Part shown: one piece after another, positions 9,155-16,767 of the stretch
Layout of the letters: each line of letters begins with the position of its first letter
Numbering within the stretch: the first letter of the stretch is position 1
Source: Croceitalea marina
Lineage (GTDB): Bacteria; Bacteroidota; Bacteroidia; Flavobacteriales; Flavobacteriaceae
Assembly: GCF_042684265.1 (NCBI RefSeq)
Contig: NZ_JBHULB010000016.1
Span: 1-64,000 of the forward strand
Direction: 5' to 3'
Length of the DNA: 64,000 nt
Position numbers and translations under genes: made by a program
Notes under the pieces: generated by a model
The model's input: the letters and a program-made list of their open reading frames with translations, nothing else
Told to the model about the DNA's origin: nothing
The model's database searches: none

Positions 9155-9616
9155 TTAATTATCAAGACGCATTTCTATCATATGGCAAACGAACTTTGCT
9201 TTTTGATAAGCCTTGATCGCCGACTCATTTTCATAATAAACTTTGAGTCTAATTTCATTTAAGTTATTTGCAAAGCACCAGTCTTTTAGTACTTCCACTA
9301 TTTTCTTATTTACCCCTTTACCCCTAAATGCTTCAACGGTATACATAAACCCTAAATGTCCATAAAAGTCATGTTTTAGAAAATCACTTGCTCGCTTTTT
9401 TAAGGCATACCCAGAACTTATTACCTGATTTTTATATTCAGCCACCACAACCTTAATATCGTGATTCTTTATATAAGATTCAATATCATAATAACTGATG
9501 GGAGTGTCTTTTATCGTTACATCAAAGGGTCTTTCAGCTTTTATCAGTTCTTGTTCGAACTTTAAAAGTACAGGTAAATCGACCGGTCTTGCGTCTCTTA
9601 TAAGTAAATCTTTCAT
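9155..9616 (-). CDS. GNAT family N-acetyltransferase
   Basis: A 153-residue protein with the GNAT fold: N-terminal strand LLIRDARPVDLPVLLKFEQE, the acetyl-CoA-binding motif A (LGFMYTVEAFRGKGVNKKIV, where R-G-K-G is the pyrophosphate loop), and the C-terminal motif B (VYYENESAIKAYQKAKFV). Such enzymes transfer an acetyl group from acetyl-CoA to an amine. The substrate cannot be inferred. It is divergent from the O-methyltransferase gene, with 46 bases between the two starts. Confidence 0.88.
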   Translation of the reverse strand: MKDLLIRDARPVDLPVLLKFEQELIKAERPFDVTIKDTPISYYDIESYIKNHDIKVVVAEYKNQVISSGYALKKRASDFLKHDFYGHLGFMYTVEAFRGKGVNKKIVEVLKDWCFANNLNEIRLKVYYENESAIKAYQKAKFVCHMIEMRLDN

Positions 9617-9662
9617 GTTCCTAAAATAATCCTTATTTGGTTAATTTTACCAAAAGCAAAAA

Positions 9663-10304
9663 ATGCATTTTTTATCAGATACATTAGAAAACTATATTGC
9701 TCAAAATACTGAAAAAGAACCTGAACTGCTAAAAGAACTAACTAGGGAGACCCATCTAAAAGTTATACAACCGAGAATGATAACGGGTCATTTTCAGGGC
9801 AGGGTCTTAAGTATGTTATCAAAAATAACAGCTCCAAAAGCTATCTTGGAAATCGGCACCTACACCGGGTATTCGGCCATCTGCCTTGCCGAAGGCTTAA
9901 GAAAAGATGGACATTTTCATACCATTGATGTGAATGAGGAATTAAGTGACCTACAAAGAAAGTACTTTGATAAAAGTGGGTTCGGTAAGCAGATAATTCA
10001 ACATTTAGGTGATGCTTTAGATATTGTTCCTAGGCTAAATGAAACCTTTGATTTGGTATTTATTGACGCAGAAAAAAAACAATATGACGCTTATTTTGAA
10101 GCTGCCTTAAAAAAATGCCGCCCTGGGAGTCTTATTCTATCAGATAATGTGCTTTGGTCAGGCAAGGTCATAGAGCCGCTCGAGAAATCAGATAAAGCTA
10201 CCGAAGCACTGCTCAAATACAATAAAAAACTTAAGGAAGATGCTCGGGTAGAAACGGTGCTGTTGCCTGTGCGCGACGGGCTCACCTTGAGCAGGGTTTT
10301 ATAA
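9663..10304 (+). CDS. SAM-dependent O-methyltransferase (class I, catechol/caffeoyl-CoA type)
   Basis: A 213-residue enzyme of the methyltransf_3 family. The SAM-binding motif I is ILEIGTYTGYSAICLAEGL, followed by the acidic ribose-binding DVNEE. The metal-binding and catalytic block is FDLVFIDAEKKQYDAYFEAA, then LILSDNVLWSGKV, where D and DN are the divalent-metal ligands of the family. It methylates a hydroxyl group of an unknown small molecule, or tRNA 5-hydroxyuridine as TrmR does; TrmR belongs to this family. It is convergent with the PAP2 gene, directly abutting it. Confidence 0.88.
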   Translation: MHFLSDTLENYIAQNTEKEPELLKELTRETHLKVIQPRMITGHFQGRVLSMLSKITAPKAILEIGTYTGYSAICLAEGLRKDGHFHTIDVNEELSDLQRKYFDKSGFGKQIIQHLGDALDIVPRLNETFDLVFIDAEKKQYDAYFEAALKKCRPGSLILSDNVLWSGKVIEPLEKSDKATEALLKYNKKLKEDARVETVLLPVRDGLTLSRVL

Positions 10305-10874
10305 CTAAGAAACAGGTATTTTCTTCCTTTCTAGAAAACGTTTATACAAAGCATAGAATAACAACCCAGAGGCAACACCTACAAAAATCCCAACGAGTAT
10401 GTCTAGAGGAAAGTGCACTCCGACATAAATTCTACTAGTTGCGAATAATAGAGGCCATATAAAGAACAAAATGGCCCATTTATACTTTTTTCTTAGCAAA
10501 AGAAATACTAAAACAGTTATTGCAAAAGAACTGGCCGCATGGCCAGAAAAAAAACTATAATCCATAGGACTTTTTAAAATCCGAATCAAAGCATTTATTT
10601 CTTCATCATTATTCGGTCTTAACCTGGCAACAAAATTTTTTGTCAAATCTGTTATCAAAAGAATGAATATGGTCAGTGCCAAAAATACACTAGTCTTTCT
10701 TAGGCCCTCTGCACTTGAGGTTTTATAAAAAAAAAGAAAAATGAATAGAAGATAGAGCGGAATCCAAGTTGTGATATCAGTTACTATAGACCAAAAGGCA
10801 TCATATTTCTCTATGCCTAAACTATTCAGGTATAAAAAGGTCTCCCGATCCCATTTAAGCAGTTTTTCAAACAT
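10305..10874 (-). CDS. PAP2-family membrane phosphatase
   Basis: A 189-residue integral membrane protein with the three PAP2 signature motifs: KNFVARLRPN (KX6RP), FFSGHAASSFA (SGH) and SRIYVGVHFPLDILVG (SRX5HX3D). Five to six hydrophobic helices surround them. Family members remove phosphate from lipids such as undecaprenyl pyrophosphate or phosphatidic acid, with the active site facing the periplasm. The start codon directly abuts the stop of tatA, so the two genes are co-transcribed. Undecaprenyl-pyrophosphate recycling (BacA/PgpB-like) is the likeliest role but is not proved by sequence. Confidence 0.92.
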   Translation of the reverse strand: MFEKLLKWDRETFLYLNSLGIEKYDAFWSIVTDITTWIPLYLLFIFLFFYKTSSAEGLRKTSVFLALTIFILLITDLTKNFVARLRPNNDEEINALIRILKSPMDYSFFSGHAASSFAITVLVFLLLRKKYKWAILFFIWPLLFATSRIYVGVHFPLDILVGIFVGVASGLLFYALYKRFLERKKIPVS

Positions 10875-11153
10875 CTACTTGACACCTCTTTTGACCGCTC
10901 CGGTAACTTCTTCGACATTTTTCTTAACATCGTCTATGCTTTTCTTAATGTCTTTCGTGAAGTCGGTGTCAATTCCTTGTTTATCGGCACTTTTTTGAAT
11001 CTCACGTTTTATATCATCGGTAGCATCTCGAAGTTGTCGCATACCTTTTCCTAAGCCTTTGGCTATACCGGGAATTTTATCGGCGCCAAAAACCATTACC
11101 ACGATAAACATGATAAAGAAAATTTCACCTCCGCTGATAAATAAAAAATGCAT
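10875..11153 (-). CDS. tatA: Twin-arginine translocase subunit TatA/TatE
   Basis: A 92-residue protein with one N-terminal transmembrane helix (EIFFIMFIVVMVFGADKIPG), the conserved FG hinge and an amphipathic helix (IAKGLGKGMRQLRDATDDIKR), then a charged tail. TatA oligomers form the pore that moves folded proteins across the inner membrane with TatC. No tatC or tatB is in this window. The tail is richer in Lys/Asp and Val than is typical for TatB, so TatA/E is preferred. The M15 peptidase at 21332 has a Tat-like signal and is a candidate client. It lies behind a terminator that separates it from the M1 peptidase gene. Confidence 0.9.
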   Translation of the reverse strand: MHFLFISGGEIFFIMFIVVMVFGADKIPGIAKGLGKGMRQLRDATDDIKREIQKSADKQGIDTDFTKDIKKSIDDVKKNVEEVTGAVKRGVK

Positions 11154-11189
11154 AGTGCAAATATAAAGAGAAGTTGTTTGTAAACTAAA

Positions 11190-11216
11190 AAAAGCCCTGC
11201 GATTTGCAGGGCTTTT
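11190..11216 (-). terminator. Terminator of the M1 peptidase operon
   Basis: An 11-bp perfect stem (AAAAGCCCTGC/GCAGGGCTTTT) with a 5-base loop. On the minus strand it is followed by a run of T, 20 bases after the stop of the M1 peptidase gene and before tatA. Confidence 0.9.
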
Positions 11217-11236
11217 TGTTTTAGGCTCGAAGAAAA

Positions 11237-13558
11237 TTATTTTCCTTTTACCTTTTCTTTAAACTGGTCAAAATCAGATTTCTCGTCTTTTATAGGCCAA
11301 GAATTGTTTGTCGTGTCGATATCGGCAGTTTCCAGCTTTGGATCAATCACAATACCTACCAATTCTTTTTCTGAAGAAAGCACTCTTTTAACCTCAGCAT
11401 CATTTTTTCTCCAAATTTCAGGAGGATAAGTAACACTTTCGGTAGTACCATCAGCATATTTGTATTCTACAATCAATGGCATTGGTATGCCTCCTGGTTT
11501 GTTAAAAGTAACTTCATAGAAAAATTTAGGCTCTTTAACTTGAGCTCTTTCTTCTGCGGTCAAGTTGTCCATCATAAACTCTTTTAACGTTAGAGCAACT
11601 TCAGATGGTGCTTTTCCTTTAAGACCTTCATTGTAATCTTCGCTACCTTCTTCAACCAAATAAACCAACGGTGGTAAATCTGCATCGGTTAAATTACGGG
11701 CAGCCATATATTCTTTCATCTGCTTGGTCTTATCACCACTAACATAATATTTTTTCACTCCCTTAACACCTATATCAACATAGTCGGTTGTATAAAACCA
11801 ACCTCTCCAATACCAATCTAAATCAACAGCAGAAGCATCTTCCATAGTGCGGAAAAAATCTTCTGGTGTCGGGTGCTTAAACTTCCAACGCTGCGCATAG
11901 GTTTTAAAGGCATGATCGAACAATTCTTCACCCATTACGGTTTCTCTTAAGATGTTCAATGCCGTGGCAGGTTTTCCATAGGCATTCGGGCCTAATTGGT
12001 AAACATTCTCTGGATTTGACATTATTGGAGCAATTCTACTTTGATCCCCGCTCATATAAGGAACAATCTTTGAGGCCTCTCCCCTTCTAGAAGGATATTT
12101 GGCATTAGGTGCAATAACATCTGGGTAATTTTTACCAAAATCTTGCTCCGCTAAATATTGCATAAAAGTATCCAATCCTTCATCCATCCAACCCCATTGG
12201 CGCTCATCGGAGTTAACGATCATTGGAAAAAAGTTGTGCCCAACTTCATGTATAATTACACTGATCATACCATATTTAGTTCTATCAGAATACGTACCAT
12301 CTTCGTTTGGTCGTCCATAGTTCCAACAAATCATTGGGTACTCCATACCTTGATTTTTTGCATGCACCGAAATAGCCTTATGGTATGGATAATCAAATGT
12401 GTGCTTTGAATAGGTCACCAAAGTCTGGGCAACTGCCTTTGTAGACTGCTCTTCCCAAAGAGGATTCCCTTCTTTTGGATACAAAGAAACGGCCATAACA
12501 TCTCTGTTTGCCAATTTAACTGCCTGCATATCCCAGATAAACTTACGTGAAGAAGCAAATCCAAAATCACGTACCAAGTTGCCTGGTTCAGTTTTGAACT
12601 TCCAGGTCTTTTTCTTTTCCGAAAAACTACCCTCTTTAGCTTCAGCCTCAGCTTGAGTAACGATTAGAACCGGTTTATCGTAAGACTTTTTTGCCTGCTC
12701 GTAACGCTTCATCATTTCTTTGGTGAAGACTTCTTTTCTATTTTGAAGCACCCCTGTGGCATCCACAACATGATCAGCTGGTACCGTAATATTCACTTCG
12801 TAAGCTCCAAAAGGTAAAGCGAACTCGCCGCTACCCCAAAATTGATGGTTTTGCCAACCTTCAACATCGTTATAGACCGCCATTCTAGGAAAGAACTGGG
12901 CTATTACATAAGCTCTATTGCCATCTTTTGGAAAATACTCATATCCCGATCTTGCGCGATTAACGGTATGATCCGGAATGTTGTACCACCACTTTATGGA
13001 AAAAGACATCTGGTCTCCACTCTTTAGGGCTTGCGGAATGTTAATACGCATCATCGTCTGGTTAATGGTGTATGATAATGGCTTCCCGCTAGCGTCTTTT
13101 ACAGACTCAATATTAAAACCGCCATCAAAAGATTCAGTGATATACGTTTGGGCAAAGTTACTAGCACTGTATGCGAAGTTTACCCCATTACCATTACGTA
13201 GTGCCGACTTGGTATCTTTTTCTCTAACATTCTGATCTAACTGTACCCATAAAAACTCTAAATCATCTGGAGAATTGTTTGTGTACGTTATGGTTTCGTT
13301 ACCGTAAATCTTAGCATTTTTATCGTCTAGTTCAATATCCATTTTATAATCGGCCTGCTGCTGATAATAATCTGGCCCGGGTGCACCAGAGGCGGAACGA
13401 TAAGTGTTCGGTGTCGAAAATTCTTCATACAATTGTTTAAACCTGCTCTGGTTGGTATGACCAGGTTCGCGCTCTTTCTTTTCTTCTACTTCTTGCGCAA
13501 ATACAACCGCCCCGAAAAGGAACAGCATGGAAGCAAAACAATACTTTAGTTTATTCAT
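11237..13558 (-). CDS. M1-family metallopeptidase (gluzincin aminopeptidase)
   Basis: A 773-residue secreted peptidase with a signal peptide (CFASMLFLFGAVVFAQE). The zinc site is HEVGH at about residues 437-441, with the third ligand Glu 19 residues later (WMDEG), which fits the M1 pattern HExxH-x18-E. A GMEYPM segment stands where GAMEN recognises the N-terminus in classical M1 enzymes. An N-terminal beta domain precedes the catalytic domain. It probably trims peptides in the periplasm or at the cell surface. No T9SS C-terminal domain is seen. It is the last gene of a six-kilobase operon with three regulatory-domain paralogues and a DUF6702-like protein, ending in a strong terminator. Confidence 0.92.
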   Translation of the reverse strand: MNKLKYCFASMLFLFGAVVFAQEVEEKKEREPGHTNQSRFKQLYEEFSTPNTYRSASGAPGPDYYQQQADYKMDIELDDKNAKIYGNETITYTNNSPDDLEFLWVQLDQNVREKDTKSALRNGNGVNFAYSASNFAQTYITESFDGGFNIESVKDASGKPLSYTINQTMMRINIPQALKSGDQMSFSIKWWYNIPDHTVNRARSGYEYFPKDGNRAYVIAQFFPRMAVYNDVEGWQNHQFWGSGEFALPFGAYEVNITVPADHVVDATGVLQNRKEVFTKEMMKRYEQAKKSYDKPVLIVTQAEAEAKEGSFSEKKKTWKFKTEPGNLVRDFGFASSRKFIWDMQAVKLANRDVMAVSLYPKEGNPLWEEQSTKAVAQTLVTYSKHTFDYPYHKAISVHAKNQGMEYPMICWNYGRPNEDGTYSDRTKYGMISVIIHEVGHNFFPMIVNSDERQWGWMDEGLDTFMQYLAEQDFGKNYPDVIAPNAKYPSRRGEASKIVPYMSGDQSRIAPIMSNPENVYQLGPNAYGKPATALNILRETVMGEELFDHAFKTYAQRWKFKHPTPEDFFRTMEDASAVDLDWYWRGWFYTTDYVDIGVKGVKKYYVSGDKTKQMKEYMAARNLTDADLPPLVYLVEEGSEDYNEGLKGKAPSEVALTLKEFMMDNLTAEERAQVKEPKFFYEVTFNKPGGIPMPLIVEYKYADGTTESVTYPPEIWRKNDAEVKRVLSSEKELVGIVIDPKLETADIDTTNNSWPIKDEKSDFDQFKEKVKGK

Positions 13559-13619
13559 CTTTTTTTTGATTTTTTGACGCGGTAAAATACTCCTTTTTTA
13601 AGTAAACTTTAAGAGATCA

Positions 13620-14126
13620 TTATAAGTTTAACATTCCTTTATTATTCTCTCTGATGAGCACAAAGCTTTTCTTTTTTCCTTTCCATTTAATGTGTACCAA
13701 ATTTTTTTGTTCCTCATAAAGATCGGATAAGACATCATTTTGTATTCCAATAGATTTTAAACCTTCAAAACCGACATTTGGCAGCTCTAAATAAAAGATA
13801 ACAACATCATTATCATACTTCTTGCCAATATAATCATAGCTCACCCCCTCTTCATTTAACTCCAATACGAACTTTGCCTTTAAATACTTTTCAATATAGG
13901 TATCAGCAAGTTCAGACTCTTCTTTTGTACCAAGACCTGCAGTTATTTCATAACGCTCTTGCAGCAGGGCCTCCAGATCGTCAATAAAAATGCGAGATGT
14001 AATCTGCAGGGCATCGGTCTTTTCTGAGTAGTTAATATTGGTCACACTCACATAAAACTTGTGTGCAATGGTAAAAGAAGTAAATAGAATAAATACACTT
14101 AATAGCGAAAGAATTGTCTTTTTCAT
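13620..14126 (-). CDS. Exported DUF6702-like protein
   Basis: A 168-residue protein with a signal peptide (LSLLSVFILFTSFTIAHKF). The mature part starts HKFYVSVTNINYSEKTDALQ and continues with TSRIFIDDLEALL, the pattern I associate with DUF6702, which is common next to M1 peptidases in flavobacteria. Its biochemical role is unknown. It lies 61 bases upstream of the M1 peptidase start and 48 bases downstream of the third regulatory-domain paralogue, so all appear to share one transcript. A role in handling or folding the peptidase is only a guess from gene order. Confidence 0.75.
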   Translation of the reverse strand: MKKTILSLLSVFILFTSFTIAHKFYVSVTNINYSEKTDALQITSRIFIDDLEALLQERYEITAGLGTKEESELADTYIEKYLKAKFVLELNEEGVSYDYIGKKYDNDVVIFYLELPNVGFEGLKSIGIQNDVLSDLYEEQKNLVHIKWKGKKKSFVLIRENNKGMLNL

Positions 14127-14174
14127 AGTTTAAAAATACATGTTAAAGATACACAAAGGCCATGCCAAGTAGAT

Positions 14175-14984
14175 TCAGTCCAACTTGTTATTTTCACGAT
14201 AGGTTAGACTTTTTTGTATCAGAAAATCCCATAATCTCAGTTCATCTTTACCTTCGGCCAATACAAAGAAATTTTTATCAGATTCGCAAAAACGAATAAA
14301 CTCATAAAAATTTTCTTCTGGTATTTTCAAATGATGTACAAGGAGTGAATCAACGAAAGCTGCCTCAACCTTTTGTGTTGTCTTATACTTTTTATCTAGA
14401 GCTAGACGTTCCTTCAACATTTTGGTTCTACCACTAAGGCGATTGAGCACTTTGTTTAAATTTATAGTTAGTGCAATTACATAATAATAGGCAAACTTAC
14501 CGTGATCGGCATCATAGAGTTTATTTTCACTCTGGGTTACTACCCGAACGTCTGCATTAGGCAGGCCAAGGGCTTCGGCACTTACATCTTTTTCTAATTT
14601 GAGATGAGATAGGTCAGCGTCTAGATTTCCGGATAAGTTAAACGGCTGCACCACAACTTCTCGTAACTGATTTACAAATTCTTCAAGCGGAACGTTTATA
14701 AAACTAGAATTGTAAAAAGATGTAGTGATGGGTATTTCTTTCTGTTTGAACTGAACGGCAGAAAAAACCAAGGTGTCGTTCAAAGAAGCTTGTATCGAAA
14801 AACTACCATCCTCACTGGTTATTGTAGCCTTTTTAGTAGACATGTTTCGTACAACTACCGCTGCCACGTCTTTATCCTTGGCGGCAACTTTTCCTTTTAT
14901 AATTTTTGATGACTGCCCGATTGACAAAGAACAGCTGAGAGACAGCGTTATAAATAGTATCAGTTTAAAGTAGGGCGCATTCAT
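14175..14984 (-). CDS. Carboxypeptidase-like regulatory domain protein, paralogue C
   Basis: A 269-residue exported protein with a signal peptide (LILFITLSLSCSLSIGQ). It then has a carboxypeptidase-D-regulatory-like Ig domain (KGKVAAKDKDVAAVVVRN, DGSFSIQASLNDTLVFSAVQ), the same domain that opens SusC-type receptors, and a helical C-terminal half of unknown type (KDVSAEALGLPNADVR). It is clearly a duplicate of the next gene upstream: the stretch LNDTLVFSAVQFK and NLSGNLDADL are shared almost unchanged. The start ATG overlaps the stop of paralogue B (TAATG), which is a sign of translational coupling. Function unknown; location periplasm or outer membrane. Confidence 0.8.
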   Translation of the reverse strand: MNAPYFKLILFITLSLSCSLSIGQSSKIIKGKVAAKDKDVAAVVVRNMSTKKATITSEDGSFSIQASLNDTLVFSAVQFKQKEIPITTSFYNSSFINVPLEEFVNQLREVVVQPFNLSGNLDADLSHLKLEKDVSAEALGLPNADVRVVTQSENKLYDADHGKFAYYYVIALTINLNKVLNRLSGRTKMLKERLALDKKYKTTQKVEAAFVDSLLVHHLKIPEENFYEFIRFCESDKNFFVLAEGKDELRLWDFLIQKSLTYRENNKLD

Positions 14985-15796
14985 TAGTCCAATTTATTGT
15001 TCGCCCTATAACTAGCACTTTTTTGGACTAAAAATTCCCAAATTTTAAGTTTGTCATGTGTGTCAACGGTAGCTTGAAAGGCACTGTCCACTTCACAGAA
15101 ATACATAAAGTCGGGTATCTTTTCATACGGAATCTTTAGATCCTGCGTAAAAATAGAATCCACATAAAAATTTTGCACCCGCTGTGTTCTGGCATAAGCC
15201 TTATCGACTTTTACCCTGTTCTTAAGCATTTTTGTTCGACCTGTTATTGCATTGATAAGAGGGTCCAGAGGTGGGCTCAACAGCATACCAACGTTAAACT
15301 TACCCATAGTAGCTTGCTGTAATTTACGTTCGCTTTGCGTCGGAATCTTTCGATAAGAATTGGGTAGACCAAGGGCTTCGGCACTTACATCTTTTTCTAA
15401 GTTTAAACCGCCTAAATCAGCGTCTAAATTACCGGATAGATTATAAGGCTGTACAACAACTTCTCTTAGTTCATTTACAAACTCTTCTAAAGGCACAGTT
15501 AAAAAACTTGAATTGTAAAATGGTTCAGTAATTGGCAGTACTTTTCGCTTAAACTGAACTGCAGAGAAGACCAAGGTGTCGTTCAACGCGACTTGTATTA
15601 TAAAACTACCATCAACATCGGTAATTGTGGCTTTACCAGAAGTACTATTTTGTACCACGACCCCAGTAACGTCTTTGTCTTTTGCGATTACCTTACCCGA
15701 TAGCTGTTTTTTTGTCTGTCCTAAAAGGGCAAAAGGTAAGATAAGCACCGAGACAAAAAGTAATTTTTGCCGGATATGTGAAATATTTAAACCCAA
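14984..15796 (-). CDS. Carboxypeptidase-like regulatory domain protein, paralogue B
   Basis: A 270-residue exported protein with a signal peptide (LLFVSVLILPFALLGQ), a regulatory-like Ig domain (SGKVIAKDKDVTGVVVQN; DGSFIIQVALNDTLVFSAVQ) and a helical C-terminal domain. It is very close to paralogue C through the first 140 residues and less so after, so the N-terminal domain is under stronger constraint or was recently converted. It overlaps paralogue C by one base and follows paralogue A after 18 bases. There is no TonB plug or barrel, so it is not a receptor. The role is unknown. Confidence 0.8.
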   Translation of the reverse strand: MGLNISHIRQKLLFVSVLILPFALLGQTKKQLSGKVIAKDKDVTGVVVQNSTSGKATITDVDGSFIIQVALNDTLVFSAVQFKRKVLPITEPFYNSSFLTVPLEEFVNELREVVVQPYNLSGNLDADLGGLNLEKDVSAEALGLPNSYRKIPTQSERKLQQATMGKFNVGMLLSPPLDPLINAITGRTKMLKNRVKVDKAYARTQRVQNFYVDSIFTQDLKIPYEKIPDFMYFCEVDSAFQATVDTHDKLKIWEFLVQKSASYRANNKLD

Positions 15797-15814
15797 AATT
15801 GAATGGTTATAAGA

Positions 15815-16558
15815 CTACTCTTCTTCTAGACTAGCTTTGAAAGTTTTGCTATGGGTCACCAAAAAGTCGATCAATTGAAACTCATTTTCTTTTTTTAAAA
15901 GCGATTGCGAACCCATTTTGTCGTCACAATACAACAAAAAAGCATCTATTTTATCTTGTGGCAACTTTAAATCTGAAACAAAAAATTCATCATCATACAC
16001 TTGGCGCATTACTTCACTAACCTTTAGCGGTTTGCTTTCTTCTTTATTTTTATTTTTAGAATTGAAGATTGCCTTAAAAATATTTACAAAATTGATACCA
16101 TCCGTCATACCCCTTTCTATCTGTGATTGCGCTACATTTTGAACTTCGGTGCTTCGGTCAATCTCATATTCAAAATCTTTAAATTTTTCATTATTTACCT
16201 CTAGAAACTTCTCTTGATTTTCAGGACTAACCACTACCTCGTCCAGCTGGGTTATTTTTTCATTTACTTCGACCACCAATCGATTATTATCTAAAATCTC
16301 CTGTGTAATTTTAACGACCATAAGTTGGTAGTTGACCGCCGTAAAAACCAGTTGGTCCCCCGCCTTTACCCGAATTGCAAATCGGCCATCATCATTAGTG
16401 ATGGTTGCCATTTCTGTATTTGAATTAATAACATTCTCATTGGCTACATTACTACCCCTATAGATCACTTGGCCTCGCAAGATTTGTCTATTGTCTTCTT
16501 GTGCGGTTATCGCCAAAGTAAAGAGTAAAAGAAGTATGGATAAAAATGGGTTTTTCAT
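15815..16558 (-). CDS. Carboxypeptidase-like regulatory domain protein, paralogue A
   Basis: A 247-residue exported protein with a signal peptide (LSILLLLFTLAITAQE). It has the same two-part architecture as its two downstream neighbours but is more divergent: RGQVIYRGSNVANENVINSN and DGRFAIRVKAGDQLVFTAVN in the Ig domain, then ITQLDEVVVSPENQEK and a helical end. It is the first gene of the operon, so the duplication series runs A, B, C in transcription order. The promoter must lie in the gap to the divergent fibre gene at 16768. Confidence 0.78.
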   Translation of the reverse strand: MKNPFLSILLLLFTLAITAQEDNRQILRGQVIYRGSNVANENVINSNTEMATITNDDGRFAIRVKAGDQLVFTAVNYQLMVVKITQEILDNNRLVVEVNEKITQLDEVVVSPENQEKFLEVNNEKFKDFEYEIDRSTEVQNVAQSQIERGMTDGINFVNIFKAIFNSKNKNKEESKPLKVSEVMRQVYDDEFFVSDLKLPQDKIDAFLLYCDDKMGSQSLLKKENEFQLIDFLVTHSKTFKASLEEE

Positions 16559-16668
16559 AAATATAGCTGTTAGTCAGTAAGCTATAAAGAAAGTGGCTAA
16601 AGTTCATTTAAAAAAGGAAAGGCACTCTAAACTTTTGTTAATCTTTTAATCAGTGAGCAAATATTCTT

Positions 16669-16677
16669 TCCGTTCAG
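16669..16677 (+). promoter_or_regulatory. Candidate LytTR-type binding half-site upstream of fibre gene
   Basis: TCCGTTCAG fits the LytTR consensus [TA][AC][CA]GTTN[AG][TG]. It lies in the divergent gap between the regulatory-domain operon and the fibre gene. A second site that also fits lies at 28360. The consensus is short, so chance matches are expected; this is a weak call. Confidence 0.3.
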
Positions 16678-16767
16678 CTATCACAATGGTATTTGAACGT
16701 ATAAAATTAGGTGAATATTAGGATTGCATTATTTTTACGGTTGAGTCACCCCTCATTAAACCTATTT

